A stretch of DNA of 64,000 nucleotides from Dinoroseobacter sp013215265 (lineage in GTDB: Bacteria; Pseudomonadota; Alphaproteobacteria; Rhodobacterales; Rhodobacteraceae): the NCBI GenBank assembly GCA_963691755.1, contig OY829366.1:3408336-3472335 (forward strand), read 5' to 3'. The position numbers and the translations under genes are program-made. The notes under the pieces are model-generated. The model saw only the letters and a list, made by a program, of their open reading frames with translations, was not told the origin of the DNA and made no database searches. This document shows, one piece after another, positions 50,800 through 58,558 of this stretch (positions are counted from its first letter, which is position 1; each line of letters opens with the position of its first letter).

Positions 50800-51845
50800 T
50801 CCCAGGCGTCCTCGGCAAAGGGGTCCGGCGGGACATCACGCGCATCCCAGCCCAGCTCAACAAAGGTGCGCGCCATGTGGTCAGGAAGCGGTGCAACCAG
50901 GTTCAGTATTGCGCCCGTCACCGGATGCTCCAGCGTAAGGCTGCGCGCATGTAAGTGCAGTTTCTTGGACATCTCGCCCCCGAGCATGGCACCCCAACCG
51001 TCGCCAAGGTTCTCTTGCCCTGAGCCGCCATACTTGCCGTCACCAATGATCGGGTGGCCCAGTTCAGCCATGTGGGCACGCAGCTGATGTGTACGCCCTG
51101 TGACCGGGACAAGCGCGGCCCAGGACACCCGCCGCCCCAGCGCGGACAAAACCCAGTAATCGGTCGTGGCACGCTTGGCATCTGGTGTACTGTCAATGTC
51201 GCGCGGGTGGACGCAATGCATCTTCTCGCCCTCGCCTTTCCCGCCATGTCCGGGCGCCTTCACCAGTCCAAACCGGATCTTTCCTTGTTTGGGCTGCGGA
51301 ACGCCAGCAAGTGCGGCCCAGTAAATTTTGCGCGTGGTGCGTGCACGGAACGCCTCGGTCAGCTTTGACGCGATGGTCCGGGTCCGCGCCATGATCAGGA
51401 CACCCGAGGTATCTTTGTCGAGCCTGTGGACGAGGCGCGGCGGTTCATCTGCATCAAACTGAATCGCGGAAGCCATACCATCGATATGCCGCGTCATCTT
51501 GCTGCCGCCTTGCACGGCAAGACCCGCAGGTTTGTTCAGAGCAATGATCTGATCGTCGCGATAGATCACACAGTTCCGCAACAACTGCGAGTCGGCATCT
51601 GTCACTCTGGGGCGCGCCGGTGCCGTTTCTGGGTCCCTCTCAGGCAAAGGTGGCAGTCGCACGGTCTGCCCGGCGGAAACACGTGTGTTCGCTTTCACGC
51701 GGCCGCCATCGACGCGAATCTCGCCCTTGCGGCACAGTTTTTCAATGCGCCCCTGCCCGACATGGGGAAACTTTCGGCGAAGCCAACGATCTAGTCTCTG
51801 ATCCGCTTCGTCAGGTGCAACAGAAATGTTCTGAACGCCGCTCAT
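50796..51845 (-). CDS. RluA-family 23S rRNA pseudouridine synthase
   Basis: This 349-residue protein has an N-terminal S4 domain (DQRLDRWLRRKFPHVGQGRIEKLCRKGEIRVDG in part) and the catalytic signature RLVHRLDKDTSGVLIMART, with TGRTHQLRAHM later. Length and S4 domain fit RluC/RluD. It is coupled to crcB upstream (four-base overlap) and to the HAD gene downstream. Confidence 0.9.
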   Translation of the reverse strand: MSGVQNISVAPDEADQRLDRWLRRKFPHVGQGRIEKLCRKGEIRVDGGRVKANTRVSAGQTVRLPPLPERDPETAPARPRVTDADSQLLRNCVIYRDDQIIALNKPAGLAVQGGSKMTRHIDGMASAIQFDADEPPRLVHRLDKDTSGVLIMARTRTIASKLTEAFRARTTRKIYWAALAGVPQPKQGKIRFGLVKAPGHGGKGEGEKMHCVHPRDIDSTPDAKRATTDYWVLSALGRRVSWAALVPVTGRTHQLRAHMAELGHPIIGDGKYGGSGQENLGDGWGAMLGGEMSKKLHLHARSLTLEHPVTGAILNLVAPLPDHMARTFVELGWDARDVPPDPFAEDAWD

Positions 51846-52222
51846 ACCATCAGCCCCCGCGCCAGCAGTATTCCGGCGACCAGCCCAAGAATTGAGAGCA
51901 CTACAGACAAAATCACATACAGAGCCGCTAGTCCTGGCTCACCACGCTCAAAAAGCGTGAAGGCCTCGAGCGAGAACGCTGAAAAGGTGGTGAACCCGCC
52001 TAAAATGCCCGTCACCATCAGGGGCGACAGGCTGGTCAAGGCCCGAAGGCCAAGCCACACGACGCACATACCCATCAGGAACGAACCAACGACATTCACG
52101 CTGAGAATTGCCAGAGGAAATGCGGTAGCGCCAATCAGACGCACCAGGGCGAGTCCAACACCAAATCTCAGCATTGCACCTATTGCACCGCCAAATCCGA
52201 CCTGAAGAAACATGTAAACCAT
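51842..52222 (-). CDS. crcB: Fluoride efflux transporter CrcB (Fluc)
   Basis: The 126-residue protein has four helices, GFGGAIGAMLRFGVG, SVNVVGSFLMG and GILGGFTTFSAFSLEAFTLF with the phenylalanine pair and conserved asparagine of Fluc channels. Dual-topology dimers export fluoride. ATG 52222 is preferred; ATG 52234 and a TTG 52258 at the rarA stop are alternatives. It lies between rarA and the RluA-type gene. Confidence 0.9.
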   Translation of the reverse strand: MVYMFLQVGFGGAIGAMLRFGVGLALVRLIGATAFPLAILSVNVVGSFLMGMCVVWLGLRALTSLSPLMVTGILGGFTTFSAFSLEAFTLFERGEPGLAALYVILSVVLSILGLVAGILLARGLMV

Positions 52223-52254
52223 AGCGCGGCTCATGCGTCCGGGCATGGCGCTTG

Positions 52255-53565
52255 TCAACCGCGTCGCTTTTCTCGAAGTCTGTTGAAGTAAGAAAGTCTC
52301 TTTGCAAGCTCACGCTCAAAGCCACGTTCTACGGGGAGATAAAACTCTGGTCTTTCCATGGTCTCAGGAAAATAGTCCTGCCCCGAAAATCCGTCTGGCG
52401 CGTCATGATCATAGGCATAATCAGCGCCGTATCCCTGATCTTTCATTAAGTTCGTTGGAGCATTCAGTATGTGCTTTGGTGGGGCAACGGATCCGGTTTG
52501 CTTGGCTTTGCCCATTGCGGCCTTGTAGGCCACGTATGTTGCATTTGATTTCGGCGCCAGCGCCAAATAAAGCACAGCTTGCGCCAACGCGAGTTCGCCT
52601 TCGGGGCTGCCAAGTCGCTCGTAAGTCTGCCAGCTTTGCAAACAAACCGACTGCGCCTGCGGATCGGCCAATCCTATGTCCTCAACAGCCATGCGCGTTA
52701 TGCGACGGGCAAGAAACCTTGGGTCCTCACCCGCACTGAGCATCCTTGCCAGCCAATAAAGCGAAGCGTCCGGGTCAGAGCCACGCACCGATTTGTGTAG
52801 CGCAGAGATCAGGTTGTAATGGCCGTCGCCAGACTTGTCGTAGGACGCGGCACGACGCATCAGTCTTTGACCCAGTTGTTCCGGATCAATCGGTTCGTCC
52901 AAACCCCAAGCCATAATCTGCTCAATGAGATTAAGCAGGGTACGACCATCCCCGTCTGCCATTTCGATCAAGGCTGCGCGAGCTGCGCTGGTCAGAGGGA
53001 GCTCCTGTTGCAATTCGGTTTCTGCACGATTTACGATCCGCTCCAGCGCTTCCTCGCCGAGCCTGTTCAAAACCATCACCTGTGCGCGGCTCATCACAGC
53101 TGCGTTCAGTTCAAATGACGGATTTTCCGTGGTCGCACCGACAAGGACGATCGTGCCGTCCTCCATATGCGGTAAGAATCCATCCTGTTGCGCCTTGTTG
53201 AAGCGATGGATTTCGTCAACGAACAAAAGCGTGCCCTTGCCAGACGATCGACGGATTTTGGCTGCCTCAAACACTTTTCGAAGGTCGGGCATTCCGGTGA
53301 AAATGGCACTGATCTGAACGAAATCCAGATCACTTTCATGTGCCAGAAGCCGCGCGATCGTGGTTTTTCCGACGCCAGGCGGCCCCCAGAAGATTACCGA
53401 ACCGATCTGCCCACTTGCCAGCATAACAGCCAAAGGACCCTCTGGCCCCAACAGGTGTTCCTGGCCAATGACGTCTTGAAGTTTGGCAGGGCGCAGCGTG
53501 TCGGCCAGCGGTCTCGGCCCTGCCCTACTCTCCGTGTCGTTATCGAACAAATCTGTCAAAACCAC
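52255..53565 (-). CDS. rarA: Replication-associated recombination protein A
   Basis: The 436-residue AAA+ protein has RPAKLQDVIGQEHLLGPEGPLAVMLASGQIGSVIFWGPPGVGKTT in part, DEIHRFNKAQQDGFLPHMEDG and a C-terminal MgsA domain. It acts at stalled replication forks. In relatives it lies directly beside rplQ or a protease gene; here luxI and luxR lie between. Confidence 0.95.
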   Translation of the reverse strand: MVLTDLFDNDTESRAGPRPLADTLRPAKLQDVIGQEHLLGPEGPLAVMLASGQIGSVIFWGPPGVGKTTIARLLAHESDLDFVQISAIFTGMPDLRKVFEAAKIRRSSGKGTLLFVDEIHRFNKAQQDGFLPHMEDGTIVLVGATTENPSFELNAAVMSRAQVMVLNRLGEEALERIVNRAETELQQELPLTSAARAALIEMADGDGRTLLNLIEQIMAWGLDEPIDPEQLGQRLMRRAASYDKSGDGHYNLISALHKSVRGSDPDASLYWLARMLSAGEDPRFLARRITRMAVEDIGLADPQAQSVCLQSWQTYERLGSPEGELALAQAVLYLALAPKSNATYVAYKAAMGKAKQTGSVAPPKHILNAPTNLMKDQGYGADYAYDHDAPDGFSGQDYFPETMERPEFYLPVERGFERELAKRLSYFNRLREKRRG

Positions 53566-53670
53566 CCTCGCCTGACCCAGTTCAAGACACAGGGCAGGGG
53601 CCCGATGTTAGGCCGTCTGCCCCGTGTCCACAATCCTGAATGGGGTACAGGATTGCTGGGGTTCGGGTAG

Positions 53671-54258
53671 TTAGTGGAGGTTTTGAACCAGATTAATCGA
53701 CACGCATTGATTTTCGATTCCATCGATTTCCATTACGCGCCCAGCGGCCTTTGCATCCAGTCCACAGCGCGAGGCCCATCGCGGCCAGTTAGCTGGAATC
53801 AAACCCAAAACCTGGGTAGCCCCCAACTCACGGGCCGTGCGGGTCATTTCAGTAATAAGGAACGCATGGACCCTTCGGCGAATCTTCATCGGCGTGGAAT
53901 GGGACACAAACACACGGCTTGATTCCCAAATATAATCTGCAACAGGCGCCTCTTCATAAAGCAGGTCCTGCGGGATCGTATCCAACAAGCCCATTTGTGC
54001 GTCCCGGATCATATAGCTGTAGATCCCGCAGCGCGCAGTCGTGGGAGTCAACCGAATGCCGGCGAGAATTTCTCCGAACTCGTGCACTGCCACCCAACGG
54101 CTTGCAGGCGTGTCGTACTGATCGTACTCCATTCCCATAGCCTCTGGCAGGTCCCAGTTATTCTGAACAATGAACGACTGTCGCCTAGCGCGAAAAAGAT
54201 TTGCAAATAACTCGCCATGGTTGTGTAAATTTGCGAACGAAAGGGTGGTAGTCTGCAT
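53671..54258 (-). CDS. Acyl-homoserine-lactone synthase (LuxI family)
   Basis: The 195-residue protein keeps the LuxI invariant residues: R25 and F29 in RARRQSFI, W35, D46 and D49 in EYDQYDTP, R69 in GIRLTPT and the SSRVFV segment. It joins an acyl chain to S-adenosylmethionine to form an N-acyl-homoserine lactone; the chain length cannot be read from the sequence. It lies 74 bases downstream of the luxR-type gene on the same strand, with CGGAGA before the ATG. Confidence 0.93.
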   Translation of the reverse strand: MQTTTLSFANLHNHGELFANLFRARRQSFIVQNNWDLPEAMGMEYDQYDTPASRWVAVHEFGEILAGIRLTPTTARCGIYSYMIRDAQMGLLDTIPQDLLYEEAPVADYIWESSRVFVSHSTPMKIRRRVHAFLITEMTRTARELGATQVLGLIPANWPRWASRCGLDAKAAGRVMEIDGIENQCVSINLVQNLH

Positions 54259-54332
54259 TGGGTCAATCTCCGTTGGATAGTGTTGGCAGCATGTAGTGGT
54301 GGTGGAGCCGATGCCTGCGGTTTTGAGATCCG

Positions 54333-54944
54333 CTACAACATTCGGTAGTCTTTGGCCCTCTGAATTGCCTCAGCAGTCGTCCGAGCCAGAAGCTTTTGCC
54401 GCGCCGAGGTCAGGCGCGCTTTCAACGCACTTTCAGAAATACCCAAGGCAGCAGCAGCCTGGGCATGTCGGTCGCCCGCCGCGATGCGTTTAAGCGCATC
54501 GATCTGAGCCTTCGTAAGACTTTCAGGTGGGATAGTCGCATCATGCAATCGACGTACGATGACCTCGATGCGCTCGATCTCTTCGTCTGTGAATTCGCGA
54601 TCATCGCGCGCAGATCCGGCGATTGTACGCGAACTAATTTCACCGCATGACACTGCAACGCCGTAGCGCAACCCAAAGGTCGCTCCGGCTTCGAGGATCC
54701 CAAAAGGGTCAGGGATACCCAGATTGCTCCAGCGCGCTGAACCAGTTGGGCCAAATCCCCACGCCAAGAGTGGGTCACGCAACGCGTATGCAGCCTCTGT
54801 GTAATGGTCGCGCCATTCCTGCGGATAAGTCTGAAATGTCATCAGCGGCACAGCCATTCGAATATGCAACCCGATGAAGTAGCCCGAGGGTGAAAGTTCA
54901 CCCAATTCCCTTAGCTCGATTTGGAGGCCTGTTGGTTTGGACAT
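54333..54944 (-). CDS. LuxR-family quorum-sensing regulator
   Basis: The 203-residue protein has the autoinducer-domain residues W44, Y48, D57, P58 and W72, with exactly the spacing of TraR W57, Y61, D70, P71 and W85. The C-terminal GerE-type DNA-binding domain is recognisable (LTKAQIDALKRIAAG and ALGISESALKARL), but the normally invariant glutamate (E178 in TraR) is glutamine. With luxI it forms a quorum-sensing pair. It is divergent from a 58-residue protein across a symmetric repeat region. Confidence 0.92.
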   Translation of the reverse strand: MSKPTGLQIELRELGELSPSGYFIGLHIRMAVPLMTFQTYPQEWRDHYTEAAYALRDPLLAWGFGPTGSARWSNLGIPDPFGILEAGATFGLRYGVAVSCGEISSRTIAGSARDDREFTDEEIERIEVIVRRLHDATIPPESLTKAQIDALKRIAAGDRHAQAAAALGISESALKARLTSARQKLLARTTAEAIQRAKDYRML

Positions 54945-54957
54945 GTCTTTTTAGATA

Positions 54958-55010
54958 GGTTGCGGCAGCTATGAGTCAACCGTAAATTGTTTCTCATAGG
55001 ATATGCAACC
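54958..55010. promoter_or_regulatory. Nested inverted repeats between luxR and a small divergent gene
   Basis: Outer arms GGTTGC (54958-54963) and GCAACC (55005-55010), five-base spacers on both sides, then inner arms CTATGAG (54969-54975) and CTCATAG (54993-54999) around a 17-base centre. On the minus strand TTGACT (54982-54977) and TATCTA (54960-54955) are 16 bases apart and could be the luxR promoter. The layout fits a regulator site shared by both genes. It does not match the classical lux box. Confidence 0.5.
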
Positions 55011-55022
55011 ACAGGTTTATTG

Positions 55023-55199
55023 ATGTCTAACCAACTAGCGCCAAGCATGTTCACCCGTGTGATGTCTCTACCAGAAAACGAACGGGCCGACGTGCTTGAA
55101 ATGCTCGGTGCACTAACCGTAGATGAAGCTAAACTATCTGAAATTCTTGAAGAAATCACCGCAGACCTAGAAAATCGCAAAGACGACATCCGGCATTGA
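55023..55199 (+). CDS. Small acidic hypothetical protein next to luxR
   Basis: This 58-residue protein (pI clearly acidic) is mostly helical by appearance: residues 15-55 have FTRVMSLPENERADVLEMLGALTVDEAKLSEILEEI as a charged amphipathic stretch. There is no signal peptide, membrane segment or metal motif. It has ribosome-binding AGG upstream and a terminator downstream. It is divergent from luxR and shares its control region. The function is unknown; an accessory of the quorum circuit is only a guess from position. Confidence 0.65.
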   Translation: MSNQLAPSMFTRVMSLPENERADVLEMLGALTVDEAKLSEILEEITADLENRKDDIRH

Positions 55200-55224
55200 A
55201 TCTTTCAAAACTGCGAAAATAAAA

Positions 55225-55262
55225 AGCCCCGGCTAAATACCGAGGCTCTTTGCGTTTTGCAA
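55225..55262. terminator. Bidirectional terminator after rplQ and the small gene
   Basis: AGCCCCGG at 55225-55232 pairs with CCGAGGCT at 55240-55247 (one mismatch) around CTAAATA. The minus strand reads TTTTTATTTT after the stem, the plus strand CTTTGCGTTTT, so it should end the long ribosomal operon and the small plus-strand gene. Confidence 0.85.
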
Positions 55263-55281
55263 ATTCTTATGACTGACTGTC

Positions 55282-55698
55282 TTACTCTGCGGCGTCTTCT
55301 GCAGCGACTCGCGCCTTATCCGCAGCACCCTTTGCATCTTCGTCACGATCGACAAATTCAATGATCGCCATTGGGGCCATATCCCCATAACGGAAGCCAG
55401 CTTTCAATACGCGAACGTAGCCACCCTGACGGTCCTTATAGCGCGGGCCAAGGACTTCGAAGAGCTTGGCCACATCTTTATCCTGCTTCAACTGTGCAGC
55501 GGCCTGACGGCGTGCATGAAGGTCACCACGCTTCGCAAGCGTGATCAACTTCTCGACAATCGGGCGCAGTTCCTTGGCCTTAGGCAAGGTGGTCTTGATC
55601 TGTTCGTGTTCAATCAGTGACCCAGCCATATTGGAAAACAGGGCTTTCCGGTGTTCGTGGGTCCGGTTTAGTCGGCGGTAACCGCGAGCGTGACGCAT
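55282..55698 (-). CDS. rplQ: 50S ribosomal protein L17
   Basis: The 138-residue protein starts MRHARGYRRLNRTHEHRKAL and has KELRPIVEKLITLAKRGDLHARR, diagnostic of L17, plus an acidic tail. It is the last gene of the alpha operon, 114 bases after rpoA. Confidence 0.97.
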   Translation of the reverse strand: MRHARGYRRLNRTHEHRKALFSNMAGSLIEHEQIKTTLPKAKELRPIVEKLITLAKRGDLHARRQAAAQLKQDKDVAKLFEVLGPRYKDRQGGYVRVLKAGFRYGDMAPMAIIEFVDRDEDAKGAADKARVAAEDAAE

Positions 55699-55812
55699 TT
55701 CTCTATCTCCGTTTCAATGCTTTGTCTGGATCTCGTGCGTTGCGAGACCCTCCTTATTGGGCCGGAACTGGCCATTTGAGGCACTCCGAACCATGCCGGA
55801 GCACCTATCCTT

Positions 55813-56829
55813 TTAAAACTGATCTTCGAACTTCTTCGCCAGATCTTCGATGTTTTCCGGGGGCCAATCAATGATGTCCATGCCCAGATGCAGACCCATG
55901 CCCGAGAGCACTTCCTTGATCTCGTTCAACGACTTACGGCCAAAGTTCGGTGTGCGCAGCATCTCAGCTTCGGTCTTTTGGATCAGATCGCCAATATAAA
56001 CGATATTGTCATTCTTCAGGCAGTTTGCCGAACGGACCGATAGTTCCAGCTCGTCTACCTTCTTCAGCAGAAGCGGGTTGAATTCGAGTTCGTCTTCTTC
56101 GGACGGACCACGTGCCGCTTCCGGTTCATCGAAGTTCACAAAGACCTGCAACTGATCCTGCAAAATGCGTGCCGCATAGGCCAACGCGTCATCAGGCGTC
56201 ACAGAGCCATCGGTTTCCAGCTTGAGGGTCAGCTTATCATAATCAAGCACCTGACCTTCGCGGGTTGGCTGTACGTCGTATGACACTCTTTTGACCGGTG
56301 AATAAATCGCATCGATTGGCATCAGCCCGATGGGGGCATCTTCCGGGCGGTTCTTGTCAGCAGACACGTAGCCTTTGCCAGTCGTGACATTCAGTTCCAT
56401 GAACAAATCCGCACCTTCATCGAGGTGGCAAATCACGTGATCACGGTTAAGAACTTCAATACCCGCGCTGTCGGAAATATCGCCAGCGGTCACAACGCGT
56501 GGACCCTTCGCGGAAATCGATAGGCGCTTAGGGCCTTCGACTTCCATGCGAATCGCAACCTGCTTGAGGTTCAATACAATGTCAGTGACATCTTCACGAA
56601 CGCCTGAAACAGACGAGAATTCATGCAAGACATTGTCGATCTGAACCGAAGTGATAGCCGCGCCTTGCAGCGACGACATCAGAACGCGTCGCAATGCGTT
56701 TCCAAGCGTCAGACCAAAGCCGCGCTCCAGCGGCTCGGCCACGACTGTCGCCTGACGCGACGGGTCATTGCCCGGCTTTACGACGAGTTGACCTGGTTTG
56801 ATAAGCTCTTGCCAGTTTTTGTGGATCAT
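55813..56829 (-). CDS. rpoA: DNA-directed RNA polymerase subunit alpha
   Basis: This 338-residue subunit has the assembly domain FVVAEPLERGFGLTLGNALRRVLMSSL-like start (VVAEPLERGFGLTLGNALRR) and the C-terminal promoter-contact domain with ELELSVRSANCLKN and GRKSLNEIKEVL. It nucleates RNA polymerase assembly. It lies between rpsK and rplQ. Confidence 0.97.
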   Translation of the reverse strand: MIHKNWQELIKPGQLVVKPGNDPSRQATVVAEPLERGFGLTLGNALRRVLMSSLQGAAITSVQIDNVLHEFSSVSGVREDVTDIVLNLKQVAIRMEVEGPKRLSISAKGPRVVTAGDISDSAGIEVLNRDHVICHLDEGADLFMELNVTTGKGYVSADKNRPEDAPIGLMPIDAIYSPVKRVSYDVQPTREGQVLDYDKLTLKLETDGSVTPDDALAYAARILQDQLQVFVNFDEPEAARGPSEEDELEFNPLLLKKVDELELSVRSANCLKNDNIVYIGDLIQKTEAEMLRTPNFGRKSLNEIKEVLSGMGLHLGMDIIDWPPENIEDLAKKFEDQF

Positions 56830-56884
56830 GCTGTCGCCTCCATTCTTGTTCTTGACTTGGACCCAATGCCAAGAACGCCCGAGG

Positions 56885-56927
56885 AAAAAATGACGTAGCG
56901 AGGTCGCGCAGTCATACGCAGCCTCGC
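56885..56927 (-). terminator. Terminator-like hairpin between rpsK and rpoA
   Basis: On the minus strand GCGAGG (56927-56922) pairs with CCTCGC (56903-56898), followed after seven bases by six T at 56890-56885. It could lower or delay rpoA expression relative to rpsK. The seven-base gap to the T-run weakens the call. Confidence 0.35.
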
Positions 56928-56943
56928 GGAGTTCTTAACGGCC

Positions 56944-57333
56944 TTAGACGCGGCGGCGCTTAGGCGGACGGCACCCGTTATGAGCCATCGGTGTAACATC
57001 ACGGATCGATGTAATCGTGAACCCGACAGCCGCCAGTGCGCGCAGGGCGGATTCGCGGCCAGAGCCTGGCCCTTGCACTTCGACCTCAAGCGTCTTCACG
57101 CCATGATCTTGTGCTTTCTTGCCCGCGTCTTCCGCAGCCAGCTGGGCTGCGTAAGGGGTAGATTTCCGGGAGCCCTTGAAGCCCATCGTACCGGCCGACG
57201 ACCAAGAGATCGCATTGCCTTGAACGTCAGAAATTAGGATTTTGGTATTGTTGAAGGTCGAATTCACGTGGGCAACACCCGTCGCAATGTTCTTGGAGAC
57301 CTTCTTTTTAATGCGCATCTTTTCGCGTGCCAT
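56944..57333 (-). CDS. rpsK: 30S ribosomal protein S11
   Basis: The 129-residue protein has GVAHVNSTFNNTKILISD, STPYAAQLAAEDAGKKA, TLEVEVQGPGSGRESALRAL and the final HNGCRPPKRRRV. It forms part of the 30S platform. Start ATG 57333; rpsM ends 13 bases upstream. Confidence 0.97.
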   Translation of the reverse strand: MAREKMRIKKKVSKNIATGVAHVNSTFNNTKILISDVQGNAISWSSAGTMGFKGSRKSTPYAAQLAAEDAGKKAQDHGVKTLEVEVQGPGSGRESALRALAAVGFTITSIRDVTPMAHNGCRPPKRRRV

Positions 57334-57345
57334 TGGTCTGCCCCT

Positions 57346-57714
57346 CTATTTCTTCTTGCCAGCGATTGCCTTCGCAGGACCCTTACGGGTGCGGGCATTC
57401 GTGTGGGTACGCTGACCGCGCACAGGCAGGTTACGGCGATGGCGCAGACCGCGATAGCAGCCCAAGTCCATCAGACGTTTGATGTTCATCTGGGTTTCGC
57501 GCCGCAGGTCACCTTCAACCGTAAAATTTTCGTCGATATGCTCGCGGATCGAGAGGACTTCAGCATCGCTGAGCTCATTGACGCGGCGGGTAGCATCGAT
57601 GCCAACAGACTCGCAAATCGCGTTTGCGGAGCTTGGACCGATTCCGGTGATGTAGGTGAGGGCGATAGGAACGCGCTTCCCTGTGGGAATGTTCACGCCA
57701 GCGATACGTGCCAA
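57346..57714 (-). CDS. rpsM: 30S ribosomal protein S13
   Basis: This 122-residue protein starts MARIAGVNIPTGKRVPIALT and has YITGIGPSSANAICE, a helix-hairpin-helix, then GLRHRRNLPVRGQRTHTNAR. It contacts the 30S head and tRNA. It is separated from adk by 178 bases, which holds hairpins. Confidence 0.97.
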   Translation of the reverse strand: MARIAGVNIPTGKRVPIALTYITGIGPSSANAICESVGIDATRRVNELSDAEVLSIREHIDENFTVEGDLRRETQMNIKRLMDLGCYRGLRHRRNLPVRGQRTHTNARTRKGPAKAIAGKKK

Positions 57715-57735
57715 ATCTGGTCTTCCTTTGGTTGC

Positions 57736-57761
57736 GGGTCCGTAGTACCGGACCCTTTTTT
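57736..57761 (+). terminator. Plus-strand terminator-like hairpin in the adk-rpsM gap
   Basis: GGGTCCG at 57736-57742 pairs with CGGACCC at 57749-57755 around TAGTAC, followed by six T on the plus strand. The genes here run on the minus strand, so it would end an antisense transcript from the rpsM side. On the minus strand it is a hairpin preceded by A-run. A second stem GCCCG/CGGGC lies at about 57775-57800. Confidence 0.5.
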
Positions 57762-57892
57762 CACAACAGAAGCCCGACGCACTTCGCCGGGCCCATTAAA
57801 CGTCACGCGCGGTTCGAAGTCACGGTTTGTGCGAGTCGCTTCACGCGGGATGCCGTGAGATAGGGGGGAACCGGTGCGCGGTCAACCCCTTG

Positions 57893-58546
57893 TTATAAAC
57901 TGTCAAGCGTTTTCTTGATATCGCCTGCAACGCGATCAATTTCGCCTAGACCGTCGACCCCTCTCAACAGATCCTTGGCATAGTAGTAGCCGATCAAAGG
58001 AGAGGTTTGTTTGTAGTACGCCATGAGGCGCGTCCGCAGCGCCTCTTCGGTGTCATCAGCCCGACGCTGGAAGTTATCTTCTGCTCCGCAATTGGGGCAT
58101 TTGCCGTCTGCGGGGATGGGCTTGGTTTTATCGTTGTAGACCTCACCACAGCTCCCACATGTGGAACGTGCGGTGATACGCTCGACGAGAATGGTGTCAT
58201 CCACCTGCATCTCGATCACAGTCGCCAAAGGTTGCCCCATTTGGTCAAGCAACGATTCAAGTGCGTCTGCCTGCGCAAGCGTCCGCGGGAAGCCGTCAAA
58301 AATGAAACCACCGCCATCAACGTCGCCATCAAGCTTTTCTTTGATCAGACCAATAACGATCTCGTCTGTCACAAGCTCGCCACGCGCCATGACCTCTGCG
58401 ACGCGTTTGCCCATTTCTGTGCCACTGGACTTTGCATCACGCAGCATATCACCGGTCGAGAGCTGCACCATATTGCGCTCTTCCACCAGGATTCGCGCTT
58501 GAGTGCCTTTTCCTGCCCCGGGCGGGCCGAGTAGAATAATATTCAT
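57893..58546 (-). CDS. adk: Adenylate kinase with zinc-binding lid
   Basis: The 217-residue enzyme interconverts ATP, ADP and AMP. P-loop GPPGAGKGTQA, the AMP-binding STGDMLR and GFPRTLAQAD are clear. The lid domain has CGSCGEVYNDKTKPIPADGKCPNCG in part, four cysteines for structural zinc as in many alphaproteobacterial and Gram-positive enzymes. It is cotranscribed with secY, 12 bases apart. Confidence 0.97.
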   Translation of the reverse strand: MNIILLGPPGAGKGTQARILVEERNMVQLSTGDMLRDAKSSGTEMGKRVAEVMARGELVTDEIVIGLIKEKLDGDVDGGGFIFDGFPRTLAQADALESLLDQMGQPLATVIEMQVDDTILVERITARSTCGSCGEVYNDKTKPIPADGKCPNCGAEDNFQRRADDTEEALRTRLMAYYKQTSPLIGYYYAKDLLRGVDGLGEIDRVAGDIKKTLDSL

Positions 58547-58558
58547 CAGGTATCCGTA

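Noticed and set aside
54259..54332. Classical lux box upstream of luxI
   Set aside because: The 74-base gap has no 18-20 base dyad of the usual CTG-N10-CAG type; only a weak GCGG/CCGC pair.
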